A DNA stretch of 64,000 nt from Begonia masoniana (GCA_022432975.1 CM039512.1:33725730-33789729); one strand, 5' to 3'. Shown: positions 38,046-52,016, numbered from the stretch's first letter. A program made the numbers and translations. Notes: generated from the letters alone by a model not told the origin.

Positions 38046-38145
38046 NNNNNNNNNNNNNNNNNNNNNNNNNNNNNNNNNNNNNNNNNNNNNNNNNNNNNNN
38101 NNNNNNNNNNNNNNNNNNNNNNNNNNNNNNNNNNNNNNNNNNNNN
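38046..38145. other. Assembly gap of 100 N
   Basis: Exactly 100 undetermined bases, the usual placeholder for a gap of unknown length. Confidence 0.99.
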
Positions 38146-41100
38146 TACCGCAGTTGCAATACAGGACTACATGTCACCGGAGGAATGTGGAACTACAGCT
38201 ATGTTCCACGGGAATGTGAACTACAGACTACTGTGCACTAGGGGGATGTGAACATAGAATACTGTTCCACCGGTGGATGGAACTCAGACCTCTGGTTACA
38301 CAGTTGGATGTGAATAAGACAAAAAATGAACAGTGGCAGCGGTGGAGTAGAGTTTAAAGATAAAGTTGGCAACTTTAAGGCAGGAATTACAATAAAAACA
38401 GAAGCGTGAAAACAGACGTATGGAAAGCTTCCAAATTCAGGGGAAGCGATTCAAAATATGGATTTTTGACATATCAGCAAATCACGACAGAAATTTAAGG
38501 AGACAGATTGCATGGAGGAGCTTTAAAATCAGAGAAATACATGCAACACCCTAAACGAGAAAAAAATAGTCCAAACAATTCCAGATACTTCAGAACAAGA
38601 AATTCAACTGTCAATACAGAGGATCAGAACCTAAACCTAGCCAAATTCCAACAGATCCCAACAGGTTTTAAAAACAAAACCAGCAGAATCCAAAGTAGTG
38701 TGTACAGACATGAACTTTATTTTAAAAACTAAACTCGGGACAGGAATATGTTGGCTGCAACAAACCAAACCCCATGAGCTCCACCCAACTACATCAAATC
38801 TTCATCTTGAGGAACAAAGTCCTCATCCACGGTTTCAGTACCGATATCGGGGAGTTCACCTATGAGTCTAAATACTCAGTAAGAACATATAAAAAACAAA
38901 TGCAGTGAGCTGCATAGCTATGCATGAACTTTCAGAAATCAGTGACATGCAGAACATTACGTTTCACGGCAGAGGGGTATAAGTGGGGCTTATAGGGGAA
39001 CTGACAGTGCAGACATGAACCTAACAGAGTTACAGAACAGAAACAGACGAAACATAACAGTAGGGCTCAGTCACCCGCTTTCATAACACGTACATACAGT
39101 CGGATTTTATCTTTCTTAACTTCAACACCGTTACAGAAAAACAGTTTTGCATATAAACTTTCGGGGAAAATCGTGTATGCATGGCCATCACAGTGCTTAA
39201 GATTAAAACAGAAGACAACAGGAACAGAACAACCGAACCTAATAAAAAAAACAGAAAACTAGAATATAACTCAACTTATCTACACGAAACCTCCGACAGA
39301 AGTAAAATCCTAAGTCTCTGTGATTAGGGCATTAAGGGCCAACAGACGAATATGAACTTACTGTATTCGAAAGCGCACGTCTTGCTCGTTGAACTCGGTG
39401 ATGACGAACCTATGCCGTGCATGAAAAAGGAAATAACAAGCTAAAAATGTACTATACTTAAGTGAAATATGCTACAAGTCATTCAAAAACTTTTAGAAAA
39501 AAAAACAACATATTGTCATACAGTAACAAGAAGAGTTTTCTCTAAACATCTAACACTACTTCAGCCAAAACTTATTTTAACTGTTCCAAACTCGTTAACT
39601 TTAGACAGATGATTACTTCATTGGAGGGAAAACAGGAGAATGGAAGTCCTTTTGGAAAGGTTTGCAGTCGCCTGGAGGAGAGAAAACAGAGAGCAGTGGA
39701 ATGAAGCAGATGAGAATTGGAGGGTCTCACGTGGAGGGGAAAGGGAAGAAGAACATGGATTCTCAACAAGTTGCCAAGGGTCAAAACCCAAGGGGAACCA
39801 AAAATTTCATTAGGTTCCTCCCACCTACTTAATGTTTTCCTAATGTGCGTCAATTGGTTACAACTACTCTGTTAAGATTAGTTAATCAATTGTTTTGTAC
39901 GATAAAACACTCGACTAAAGCTTAAAAACATTCATTGTATTAATGAATCATTTATCCCCCTAAAGGAATTCGGGGAATATTAATGCAAATATGCGGGTGT
40001 TACACCTTTTGTCCTTTTCTTTCTTATTTCTAAATTTCCCTTTCCTTTTAATTCTATCAATTTATTTCTTCATTTTCTTAAAAAAAATTTCAATTTTAAT
40101 TTTTTTTTCTATTTTTTTAATTTTATAATTTCATCTTTTTTTCATCTTCCTTTATCATTTTTGTATTTTCATATTTTTTTTTATCTTTTACTTTCATTCT
40201 TACGAGGTTGCTGCAGAAACACAAAAACAAAAAGGTTAATTTCATGATTCAGAAATATTTATTATTTTAATTGTGTCAGTAAAAGCATAATTTTTATTTT
40301 ATTAGACTGACATTCGAAACTTTCCATCTTTTCTGATTACTTTGTTTTTTTCTAAGTTTTTGTTAAAATAATATGATGCTGCCACTGCTGCTGTCGCAAT
40401 TAAAAAAAAAAACCAAGTATGGACAAGCAGGGGAAGGAGACGCTGATGTAGAGGAAAACACGAAAAGAAAGCAATCACACGATTCCTACTGCTGCAAGTG
40501 GAGCTTTGTAGAATAGCTGATGAGCAAATTTTTCAACAAACAAACGGGGGAAGCTTGTGACAGCCCAAAACCGAACCCGATCGGAGTCCAGGATTAGAGC
40601 CGTCACTCCGGGACAGTTATCGAAAAATGGTGACTATTTTTTTTAACAAAAACAGGATGAGATTAAAAGTATAAATCATAAACTTTTCAGAGGAGGGAAA
40701 AAACATCCCCTGTATTCCGAATAGCGAAAACGGGAAACAGTAAAAATATTAGGAGACGGGCGTTTAGAAAAGAATGACAGAATTAAAGAAAAAGCAGAAG
40801 CAGAAATAAATAGCTGGGAAGTGTAGTTTAAAAGACAAACAGAATATGTTGGGCGGTGGATGCAAAATTAAACCGGGAACGGTGGATGTAATAAACAAAT
40901 TAGGGCTACAAGAATCGGGCGGGAAGATGTGAGCTGACGTCAGGCGGAAGATGCAGTTGCAAAGACGGAAAATAAGGAATGACGTCAGGCGGAAGATACA
41001 GGCAACAGACGGAATTCGATGAAATGATGACGTCAGCCGCAGAGGGTTGACGTCAGCCGGAGGAATACAGACAATAAATGAAATCAGACGAGGTGATGAC

Positions 41101-44100
41101 GTCAGCCGAATAGAGGAAAAGTCAGCGGAAGATACAGACAGAAAACTGTGAATGAAAATGGGCGCAAGGGATAAGCGGCGGGGATGTCGAATAAGGACAA
41201 AGACAGTGACGTCACTGGAAGATGTAATGACACTGGCGAATGACAGGTGACGGCAGTCGGAAGACGGAGTTTTACAACGGTATGGAAGACTATGCGGACA
41301 TCAGCCGGAAGACATAGAATACAAGGGGCGGAGGACCGTGATAAACATCAGCGGAAGACATAGTTATAAATTGGAAAATTTGATACTTTAAAAGAAATAC
41401 ACCCGGGCGAGAGAAAAACATAAGACATAAACGTCTCAGATTCTCAAAATACATAAAAACATGGTTCGCGAGCACGACAGAAACTTAAATATTCACTTGC
41501 ATAGATAGCCAAAAAAACTAGAACCATCCAGGATAGACTACAGAAAATATCCCACCCTCTTCAGATACTTCAGACATATTAACGGTCAAATCAGTGCAAA
41601 CAGAAGTATGAAAATTGTAGGACTTCAATACTGAATCAAAAAACAAGATGTAAACGTACTTACAAATACAGATTCAATGAAACAGACTGCAGGATAGTTC
41701 CAAAACCAAAGGAATCCATGCACAAACAAAACTAACAGAAATGTCCCAAAAAATTTCAGAAAACATTCAGAATATAATTTAACTGTCAAATACAGTGGTT
41801 CAAAACTGAAAATATAATTGTACACGTTAAAATTGAGGGACAGTACAGGATTAACAGATAAGACAGAGTTACCAAAAAAGATGAGTTTTATACAGAGTTT
41901 AACAAAAAAATCAGGATTTAGAACACTTAAGAACTATGAACAGAAATTTCCCCCTGTCTGGCTGCAGAACCAAACCCCTGAGCCGACCACAGCCAACTAA
42001 TCATCAGACTGGGCACCAAGTCCTCATTCGGGTTAAGTTATCCTATCAGAGAGTTTCTCCACTACTTATGAGTCCTCAACCTCAAACCTCTTAGTCCAAC
42101 GTACATACCATTATATTATTATGAGTGACTGCAATAATGATATTGCCGACTGCCGGTTTCAGAATACGGGCGACCAGTACCAAGAGCTCTTAAGTTACAG
42201 TGGCAGTAGAACTAGTGGACGCTTATCAGGGGAACGGGCAAACAGGAGGGGGGGAGGGAGTGTGCACTATCATTGGAACATTTCTGGGAGTCCCTCTTTT
42301 CCCCCTCTTCTTCTTTACAATACAAGTTAACACGTTCAGGGCCTATGTCCTTTCTGATAGCACACTTACACCTATGTGCTCATTCCAGTCCTCCGCCGAA
42401 TTTTATGTCTTGCTCAGTTTTGTCCAAACAATGATACCTATAATTACCTCACTTGCCATGTCACTTGATAGATTGACTTAAGGTTATGACGATGATATCG
42501 GGCTTGCATATTATTTACCATACCAGGTCAGACATGCAGAATAGAAGACTAAAATGACAGGTAAATCGTAAGCTTAAGACATTCGAACATAGGTACTATA
42601 CCTTCTACCCAACAACCCGACAGATCAGGAACCTAGTACCTCAGGATGGTAGGGACTAAGGCCAACTACGGGCGGGGCGCTGGTGCGTAGGAAACTTACT
42701 TGTTGATTTCTGCGATGCACGTTAAGCCGTGAACAGCCATCCAGTAAATGTTCGAACCTGTGAATGTCCCCGTTCCTCAGAAAAAAACAGCTGACAAATT
42801 GCGTTAAAAAATAAGTCAGAAGAAGTCCATGTATCCAACTCAATTACAAACCGTAGATAATAAATCCTGGTTTGTTCTTCTACACCCAACGAATAGTGAT
42901 ACGTGTTCACCAAAATTAAAACTATAACGATTCACACGTAATGAAAAACCCACATTAACCTGTCCAAATTTAGCATGATGTTAGATGTGCTTAGGTCCGC
43001 GGCTCTTCCATTGACTCCACCTTGTATCAGTAACCCACCTTATCCTCATTGTCATTTTTCTCTGTATGATTTCTTTTCTCTCGACCCTCCCGTTATCATG
43101 TTATCACTCTGATCTCTCTCGACTTGGTTGCCCCCTCGCCGCTCGACTCCCCTGGTTAAGCTAGTACGAACTACTAGAAAGATTTGTACCAGGCACGACG
43201 CCTGAGCATCCGAGCCATGCGATGACTGAAGAGGCACATCCTCCGATGTGTGGAGGAATGAACTTTAACTTCATCACACATCAGCGGTATAAATGTTCGT
43301 CAGCATCACACTGATTACTCATCAGCGATTCAGGAATACACCTTCGATCGTGTGCTTCTCCCCACAATTTTGCCCATCTTGTCCATCGTCACTGATTTTA
43401 CACATCTGGAGTATGTCTCGTTTTCCTGGTCCTTTTTCAGCAGAAATTGTCGTCTGTGCCTTCTTTCCCACACTTTGACCCATTGACTCCAACCAACTTA
43501 TACCTATTATCTAACCAATCACAATACTTAGTTGTATTTTGTTTGACTCTCCTAGTTGTTCAACTTTTCCCCATTAACAGCATCCCATGATCAATCAATG
43601 CAACAGATTGCCCTGTACACCTGGATTCCCAAACCATGTGTTTTTGCCCGGGTGTACAATTCCCACCCAAACTCTTAAACAGACAACTTTCGTACACTAC
43701 TAAAAATTTTCCTCTCGGCTTTCTTTTCTCCCTTAATGACTCCTGCAACTTACGTTCTCCGAGTATATATTGGGCCTGACTAGTCATCACGACTTCCGTC
43801 TGTTCTTCCCCTTCTCGCATTTTTATGTGGCCTTCATCTACATAAGGACACTCTTTTGTTTGACATTTTTTACTTCCCCCTCCCTCTTCCTCCCTTGTCT
43901 CTCTTCGTCTTTTTCCGTACCTTACTCCCCTTTTTACTAAAACAATCCCTTCCCTGTCACCTACATGGGCTACCCCCCTACCTCTACTACCCACTTCTCT
44001 TTCTTCCTTCTCCTTCCCCCCCGCGTGTTCTTTCCGTCCACTCTGTCGCCCACACTCTTTCTGTTTTCGTATTACTTCCCCCTTTTCCCTTCCCTGACCT

Positions 44101-45545
44101 GATGAATTCTCCTAACAATGTATTTCCTAACATCCTTCCCCTTTCTTTGCTACTCATTGTAACTCCTTGTTCCTTTCTCCCCCCCCATTACCTCTTTCCC
44201 CTTTGCCTCCTTTCGTTCCGCCAGACACCTCGGCCACTGATATTATACAACCCTACTCTGTCCTCACCCGCGCTCTCTTTCTTATATCTCCGTCTATTTT
44301 CTTTGTAGCTGACCTTCCCCTATTGGGCCCGTATCCGTCATGATCCACTATTTTCTTATCTCACGCCAATCGACCAACCCCCCCAATTTGGTCATTAGTA
44401 TATGTCCGAAACGCCATACCCACATTGTCTTTGTCCGTCTTAACTTGTATTGTTTCCCTTTTAACGTCAGAGCTTCCCTACAACCCCCGCTTCCACGCGC
44501 AAGTAGGAAACTCCTATATGGTGCCTCCATTTTTCCCTATCCTGTGCCCCACTACTCTCCCCCGTGGCGTTGCAGCTTTTATTTTCTTTCTTTCTATCCC
44601 GCAACCTTCATATGTACTGCTATATATTGAACCCTTACTTTTTGTTGTCGTGCACCACCTAATTTCATTTGCGATATACTCCCTTTATCGCTACCACACG
44701 AGATAAACTTACTACCTTCTCCCCCGATTCTGCCTTCTATCCTACTTTCCTATTCCTTTTGTTGTTTTTTTGTCTCCGCCTCCACTCCACTCCCACTTTC
44801 TCCCCTTTGGTTTCCTGTCTGACTCTGGTAGTCACTTTCCATTCACCTCCCCGACTGCTGTTCCGTGTGCGCTCCAAGCACCTCAGCCTGACCTATCATG
44901 ACTTGCTATCTTTTCATTGTCCCCTCCCCCCCCATTGTTGCCGTTCTCCTCGTTCCCACCATCACTCCGCCCCTGCGGTCCCTCCGTACCCTATCCCACT
45001 CCACACACACCCACATCTCCCCCTTTTTCGTGCGGATTCCACCCCACAGTTTTCTTCCCTTGCCCTTTTGTAAAGGGGCTTGCCAGCACTATTACCACGA
45101 GCCTCTATCCATTGTCCGCCCTTTCGTTTTCACTAGCATCTGTTGTTAGGCAAACTCCTCCCTTCCCCCCCCCCCTACCCGTAGTCGGAAAACCTACCAC
45201 TACTCCCAAGGACGCATTTTTTTTGTATATAATTTTTTTTGTCCCCCTTACTCCCTCCACTGTCTCACGTACCTTTTCACGACCCGTTTAGCATCTCCTC
45301 ACCAAATATTGGGATTTGTTCTCTCCGATTGTCCTGCTCCACGTTTCTTCTTTCCCTTCTCTTCTGCTGGATGTGATTTAATGCTCACCCGTGTATGATG
45401 CAATCTCAAATCGTTCGTACACCACAACCGAGTGTCTGTTTCAACTCCCCACCTTTCGTCCCTATTATAACATGGAATTGTGCACATCGGGTCATTCACG
45501 GTCGAGCACGATCGACACCCACGCGAACGCCATTTGCGTTTTTAC
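38146..45545. other. Error-rich copy of 25330-31868 (probable unpolished gap fill)
   Basis: The order follows the clean sequence: LTR C (38146-40004), element D (40005-40555), B LTR (from 40556), then B internal. It is riddled with one-base indels. Up to about 42000 the match is easy. From 42000 to about 45500 extra bases, mostly C and T, make it hardly recognisable; islands such as the one near 45310 still match B integrase (about 31224). At 45546 clean B sequence resumes. Open frames here are not genes. Confidence 0.85.
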
Positions 45546-48500
45546 CCCATATCAAGCCATCTCCTTGAATTGTCTTCTGGGCTTCCTTAATGCGGTCCAG
45601 GACGGAGGGCCGTAGTGTTAAGCCTGCTAGTATGGCCGATAGCCCAGAAACTATCTCCATATCGAACTTCTGTATCTCCGTCCTCAAAGGCATTGATACG
45701 GCCGACATAGCTGGTTGCACAGTAGCTGGCATCCTGCTCAGTGCATCAGCTACCACATTAGCTTTACCAGGATGGTATTTGATCTCAACATCGTAGTCTT
45801 TTACAAATTCTAACCACCGCCTCTGTCTCATATTCAACTCCTTCTGAGTAAAGAGGTACTTCAAACTCTTGTGGTCAGAAAACACCTCACATGACTGTCC
45901 ATATACGTGGTGTCTCCATACCTTCAGCGCAAATACAACTGCCGCTAACTCAAGGTAATGAGTAGGGTAGTTTTCTTCATGGCTCTTCAATTGTCTGGAC
46001 GCGTATGCTACCACTTTCCCTTCTTGCATCAATACGCATCCCAAGCCAATTTTTGACGCATCACAATATACGCTGAACTTGCCGTCTTCAACTGGCAATA
46101 CTAACAGAGGAGCAGTGGTTAATCTCTGCTTAAGTGTCTGAAAGCTCACCTCACATGCTTCAGACCATCTGAACTTGATTTCTTTCCTTGTCAAGCTGGT
46201 CATGGGTTTTGCTATCACAGAAAATCCCTTGATGAATTTCCTGTAATAACCAGCCAGTCCGATAAAGCTCCGTACCTCGCTTGCATTCCTCGGCCTTGGC
46301 CAGTCTCTTACAGCCTCAATCTTGGCCGGGTCCACAGATACTCCTTCAGCCGACACCACGTGGCCAAGGAAATTAATTCTGTTCAGCCAGAATTCACACT
46401 TTGATAACTTGGCATATAAATGATGCTGCTTTAGTACTGACAGTACAATAGTCAAGTGCTCCTCATGTTCGGCTTCACTTCTAGAATACACTAGGATGTC
46501 GTCGATAAATACGATCACAAATTGATCCAGAAAGTCCTGGAATATTCTGTTCATCAAGTCCATAAATGCCGCAGGAGCATTGGTTAATCAAAACGACATT
46601 ACCAAGAACTCATAGTGTCCATATCGGGTCCTGAAGGCAGTCTTTGGAATATCTTCAGCTCTGACCTTCAACTGGTAATAGCCGGAGCGTAAGTCAATCT
46701 TAGAAAATACCCGAGCCCCTTGTAGTTGATCAAACAAATCGTCGATTCTTGGCAACGGGTACTTATTTCTGATAGTCAACTTGTTCAGCTCACGGTAGTC
46801 AATACACATCCGCAAGGACCCATCCTTCTTCTTAACAAATAAGACGGGAGCACCCCACGGAGAGAAACTAGGGTGCACAAAACCCTTGTCCACTAACTCT
46901 TTCAGCTGAGCCTTCAATTCCTTCAGTTCAATTGGTGCCATACGGTACAGATTCTTCGATACTGGTTCCGCACCAGGATATACATCAATTTCAAACTCGA
47001 TTTCACGATCAGGTGGCAATCCCGGTAAGTCATCTAAGAAAACCTCTGAGAAGTCCCAGACTACCGGAATGTTTTGAAGTTCCACCTCATTTTGCCTTTG
47101 AACATCCACAACGTGGGCAAGAAATCCGATGCATCCTGACTTCATCAGCCGTTGAGCTTTCAAGGTAGATATAACAGGTGTACCACGTTTCTGTGGTATC
47201 GCCTGGTAGGAGAACTCTACTCCATTCGGGCGTTTAAACGACACTAGCCCGGACCTACAGTTGATGGTGGCATAATGTCTAAACAGCTAGTCCATCCCCA
47301 GAATGACATCGTACCCTTTCATACCGAATGCGATAAGGTTGGCGTACAATTTCTGGTCTCCTACCGTCACTATATCACCCCGCACCACCTGCTCGGAGTG
47401 CATAAACTCTCCGGACGGTAGCATAATGCTGTAGGGCTGATCTGACGATGTACTACAAAACCTCTGTTTAACTATGAAGTCCATGGCCACAAACGAATGT
47501 GTGGCCCCCGTGTCCCACAAGGTATAGGCAGGTGCATCACATACTAAAATTGTACCTGTAATTGCTGTGTGCAGATCAGCATCATCAACGTCCTCCATCA
47601 TTGCAAAGACTCTTGGCACGGCCTGATTTTGTCTCGTGTTGGGTATCGGGCAATCATGGACATGATGGCCTCCTTTGCCACATCGAAAACAAGCGCCAGT
47701 GATAAACCTGCACTCGCCCTGGTGGCTTTTCTGGCACCGTGGACATATGGTGAGTTGAGGAGCTCCCATCGGTCTCTTTCTCTTATCTTGGTAAGTGAGA
47801 GTCTCATTGAGCCTTTTGATGCCCCTGTTTTGTTGCTGTTGAGGTTACAGGTTTTGACCCCTTGGTTGTTGCTGTTGTTGCTGAGGAACATTTCGAATAA
47901 TCCCTCTTGGCGAATCTCTTTGTCTGTGGGACTTTATCTCTAAGGCCTCCAACTGATAAGCCTTGGCCACCACCTTCACATGCGGTGCCTCATCGAACCC
48001 TCTAGTTGTGATCCCTCACAGAAGGTCCATCTTCAATCCTTGAATGAATTGGTGCACCTTGTTCTCATCGGTGGCCACCATATGTGTTGCATATCGGGAC
48101 AGTGACTCGAATTTCGAACATATTCAGCCACTGACCCATATTGTCGCAGCCGAGAGAATTCAAGCAACTTTTCCTTCCTCACTCCTCAGTCAAAGTACTT
48201 CTCGTAGAAGATCTTCGTGAATCCTTCCTAGCTTAATGCCACTGTAGTTGACTGCACTGTGTCCCACCAAAATCCCGCACTTTCGGTGAGATAGAACGTG
48301 GCGCAAATAACTTTCTTGTTGTCTTCTACTTCTGCATATCCAAACATTTTCTCCATTGTTCGAATCCAGGTTTCAGCATGGGTCGGGTCTGTAGACAGTC
48401 CATCAAATGAAGGCGGCTGGAGTCGCAGGAACCTGTCTCCACTGTTGTCTCGCGGCGCATTATCACGATTGTTATTTCCATGATTATTGTTTCTATCGTC

Positions 48501-48611
48501 TTCTCTGGCCATCATGCGTTCAACCATGCGTGACTATGCACCCACCAGTTCTGTTAGTCGGTCAATGGCTCGAGAGCTTTCGCTTGACTTTTCTTGATGT
48601 CCTCTCACCAT
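45546..48611 (-). pseudogene. Gag-Pol of family B, second assembled copy
   Basis: This is a near-perfect repeat of 31868-34931 at an offset of 13680. It shares the TAG in gag (48534-48536) and the TGA after VMSF (about 46587), but lacks the extra base at 33064, so reverse transcriptase reads further. It also differs in one RNase H residue (RHHVYG for RHHLYG). The integrase part is lost in the noisy patch. It is best read as the same gene assembled twice. Confidence 0.88.
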
Positions 48612-48718
48612 TTCTAATAAACCCTATAAACAGAATAACCTAACTTAATAAAAAGAACTTTTATAGGAATCGGTTTGCGCAGTCAGACATTTCACAGAAT
48701 CGGTTTTAAAACCTTGTC

Positions 48719-48730
48719 GCTCTGATACCA
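48719..48730 (-). other. Primer binding site of element B (second assembled copy)
   Basis: The minus strand reads TGGTATCAGAGC, followed by the LTR end 4 bp away at 48735. Confidence 0.92.
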
Positions 48731-48734
48731 CAAC

Positions 48735-51479
48735 TGTGACAGCCCAAAACCGAACCCGATCGGGGTCCAGGATCAGAGCCATCACTCCGGGACAGTTATC
48801 GGAAAACGGTGACTATTTTTTTTTTAACATAAACAGGATGAGCTTTAAAAGTAAACTCATAAACTTTTCAGAGGAAGGGAAAAACATCCCCTGTTTTCGA
48901 AAGCGAAATGGGAAACAGAATAATATTAGGAGACGGGCTTCAGAAATAAATGACAGAATTAAAGGATAAAGCAGGAAGCAGAAATAAATAAGCTGGCGGA
49001 AGTCGTAGTTTAAAAGACAAACAGAATACTGTTGGGCGGTGGATGCAAATTAAACCGAAAAGGTGGAGTTCAATTAATGAGACAACGAACCGGAACCGGT
49101 GGATGTAATTAAACTAAATCAGGTGATACAATTAAATCAGGCGGAAGATGTGAGCTGACGTCAGGCGGAAGATGCAGTTGCAAAGATGGAAATAAGGATG
49201 ACGTCAGGCGGAAGATACAGGCAACAAACGGAATTCGGATGAAATGATGACGTCAGCCGGAAGATGGGTGACGTCAGCCGGAGAATACAGACAATAAATG
49301 AAATCAGACGAGGTGATGACATCAGCCAGAAGATGGATGACGTCAGCCGGAAGATACAGACAGAAACTATGAATGAACTGGGCGGAAGGGATAAGCCGGC
49401 GGTGGATGTCGAATAAGACAAGACAGATGACGTCACTGGAAGATGTAATTACACTGGCGGAAGACTTGGGTGACGTCAGCCGGAAGATGGAGTTTTAAAC
49501 TGGACGGAAAACTCATGCTGACATCAGCCGAATGACATAAATACACTGGGCGGATGACCTTGATGACGTCAGTTGGAAGACATAGTTTTAAAGGCAAAAT
49601 TTGATAACTTTTAACAGAAATACACCCGGGCGGAGAGCATAAAACATAAGACATAAACGTCTCAGATTCTCAAATTACATTAAAACATGGTTCTCGAGCA
49701 CGACAGAAACTTAAATATTTCACTCTGCATAGATAGCTCAAAAAAACCAGAGACCATCCAGGCAAAGACTAACAGAAATATCCCAAACCATCTCAGAATA
49801 CTTCAGAACATAATTAACTGTCAAATACAGTGCAAACAGAAGGTATGAAAATTGTAGACTTTCAATACCTGAATTCAAAACAAGATTGTAAAACGTACTC
49901 TACAATATACAGATTCAATGAAACAGACTGCATGGATAGTTCCAAAACCAGAAGTCATCCATGCACAAACAAACTAACAGAAATGTCCCCAAAAAAATTC
50001 AGAAACATTTAGAATATAAACTTAACTGTCAAATACAGTGGTTTGTAAAACTGAAACATCAGAACTTGTACACTGTTTCAAAATCTGAGGGACAGTACAG
50101 GACTTAACATATAATTACAGAATTTACCAAAAGATGAGTTTTCTACAGAGTTTTTAACACAAAAATCAGGATTTCAGAAAAACTTTACAGAAACCTCTGA
50201 ACAGAAATCATGTCTGGCTGCAGCAACCAAACCCCTATGAGCTCGATCCACCAGCAACTAATCATCAGACTGAGGCACAAAGTCCTCATTTTCGGGTTCA
50301 GTACCTACATCAGAGAGTTCACCTATGAGTCTAAAACTCAATAAGAACATATAGATATGCAGTGATGCAAAATGCTATGCATGTGGTTTTCAGAAATACG
50401 GTGACAGTACAGAGCATTAAGTTACAGTGGCAGTAGAATTAAGTGGAGCTTATAGGGGAACTGGCAAACAGTGGGGGAGAGGGAGGGTGCACTATCAGGC
50501 ACATTCAGGGATACAATACAGTAAACAGTTCAGGGGCCAGTCCCCGTCTCGCACTTAATCTGGTACATTTCAGTCGGATTTTATCTTGTTTAGTTTCAAA
50601 CAATGTACATAAAACATTTGCATGTCTTTCAGAGAAAACGTGTATGCATGAACGGTGCTTGAACTTAAACAGGCAGACAGCAGAAATAAGACAACAGAAG
50701 GTAAATCGAAGCCAGACATTTCAGAATATAGACTATAACCTTTCTACCCAAAACAACCCGACAGAACAGGAAACCTAGTACCTCCGTGATGTAGGGCCTT
50801 AAAGGCCAACCTACGGTTATGAACTTACCTGTTATCCGCGATGCAGTTAGCCGGAAAGCCTCGGAAATGTTCGAACCTGTACATGTACATTCAGAAAATA
50901 AACAAGCTGCAAATGCTAACAAATAAGTCAGAAGAGTCTGTTCCAAACTCATTCAAACCCTTAGAAAAATAACTGGTGTGTTTTCATCCAAAGACAGTGA
51001 GTTTTACACAAAATACCATAACCCTAAACTTCGGGAAAAACCCACATTAAACTTGTCAAAACTTGTTAGCATTAGTAGATGTTTACCTTAGCGGAGGAGC
51101 AGAAGAAAATCTGAGGAGATCGAAGTAAATCTTTGATGGTTGCTTGTCGACTGGAAGAGAGAATACCGAGAAGAGAATGGAGAGAGAGCAGAGCAGAGAA
51201 GTGAAGAGGATCTCGCGTGGGAGGAAGAACTTAACTTCCTCAACAAGCTGCCATGTGTCAGCTATCCATTGACTATCTCCAACCAACCTTAATTTCTCCC
51301 CAATTTGCCCTTCCATGCATTTTAAACTTAGCGTTAGTTTGGTTACAAATTGGTTTGGTTCACCCCACACTACATGCTCCAAAACTTCACAACAACAAAA
51401 TAGTTATTGTATTTATGGCAATTTAAATCCATACAATAATTCAACAGATTATTACATGGCAAAAATATCGGGTGTTACA
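48735..51479 (-). mobile_element. Family B 5' LTR, complete
   Basis: This 2745-bp LTR starts TGTAACACCC at 51479 and is flanked by GGCTT (51480-51484), matching the flank of the B 3' LTR at 27747. On the minus strand: donor GT 51086, acceptor G 50877, mini-exon 50876-50829, donor GT 50828. The predicted final acceptor AG is at 48625-48624, 12 nt before the gag ATG at 48611. Confidence 0.95.
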
Positions 51480-51484
51480 GGCTT
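51480..51484. repeat. Target-site duplication of element B (right)
   Basis: GGCTT is identical to 27742-27746. Confidence 0.92.
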
Positions 51485-52016
51485 GCTGCTTCTGCAAACT
51501 AAAATGGCACAGCAACGTGAAACCCTACAACTAATGGAACGACAAATGAGATTCTAGGGAAGTACTTTCCCCTTAGTTTTACTTTGTTTTGTTTAAATTT
51601 TGAACTCTATTTTGTTCGACAGTGGGGACATTGTCGAGTTTGAGTTTGGGGGTAGGGATGCACTAGGATTGGGTAGAAAATGGTAATGGAAAAGTATTGT
51701 AATATGATAATTAAAAAAAAATTAATTTTCTTAACTTTGTAATTATGTCGAAACATTTCATTATCATACATTAATAACATTTAACTGAGAATTATTCCCT
51801 TTAGTATAAATTTCCTTCATAACACACAAACCCATTTTTAGTTGCTTAGGGAGATTATCCAAATTAGATTTCATAGTTTTATTTAGATGAGAACGATTTA
51901 ATGTTGACTGAAGAAAATTAGAGATAGAAAGTTCTTTTAAAAAAAATTATTAATAACATAATAAATAATAAGTTTGAGGGTTATCGAAAGAAAAAAAAAT
52001 TGAAAAACAGAATAAT
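51485..52016 (+). mobile_element. 3' end of element D: frame end, purine tract and truncated LTR
   Basis: The short D frame ends at 51557. The stretch with GTGGGGACATTGTC and the tract TTTGGGGGTAGGGA (51645-51658) is typical of the 3' end of Athila/Tat-like elements. The LTR starts TGCACTAGG at 51659 and is interrupted at 52016 by element E. Confidence 0.7.

Larger units (their letters stand above)
24567..52016 (+). mobile_element. Element D: small non-autonomous LTR element, heavily interrupted
   Basis: With later insertions removed, D consists of a primer site (24573-24590), about 0.9 kb of internal DNA (24591-24738, 27184-27746, 51485-51658), a purine tract TTTGGGGGTAGGGA (51645-51658) and the first 358 bp of a 3' LTR from 51659. 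It has no gag or pol. The string GGGAGGCAACCCAA near 24709 is familiar from untranslated parts of Athila/Tat-type elements, so D looks like a deletion derivative (LARD-like). Its 3' LTR is cut at 52016 by element E. Confidence 0.7.

Noticed and set aside
44340..45291. Proline-rich secreted protein suggested by overlapping frames
   Set aside because: The C/T-rich composition of the noisy patch gives Pro, Ser and Leu codons in several frames at once.
42000..45500. Pyrimidine-rich region with several open frames of 70-150 codons, at first sight a novel locus
   Set aside because: It sits where a noisy copy of B sequence is expected, islands still match B, and its frames have no recognisable domains.
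38146..51479. Second independent insertion of elements C, D and B
   Set aside because: The same nested order, with the same breakpoints and flanks, would have to arise twice; the duplicate includes a gap and low-quality sequence.
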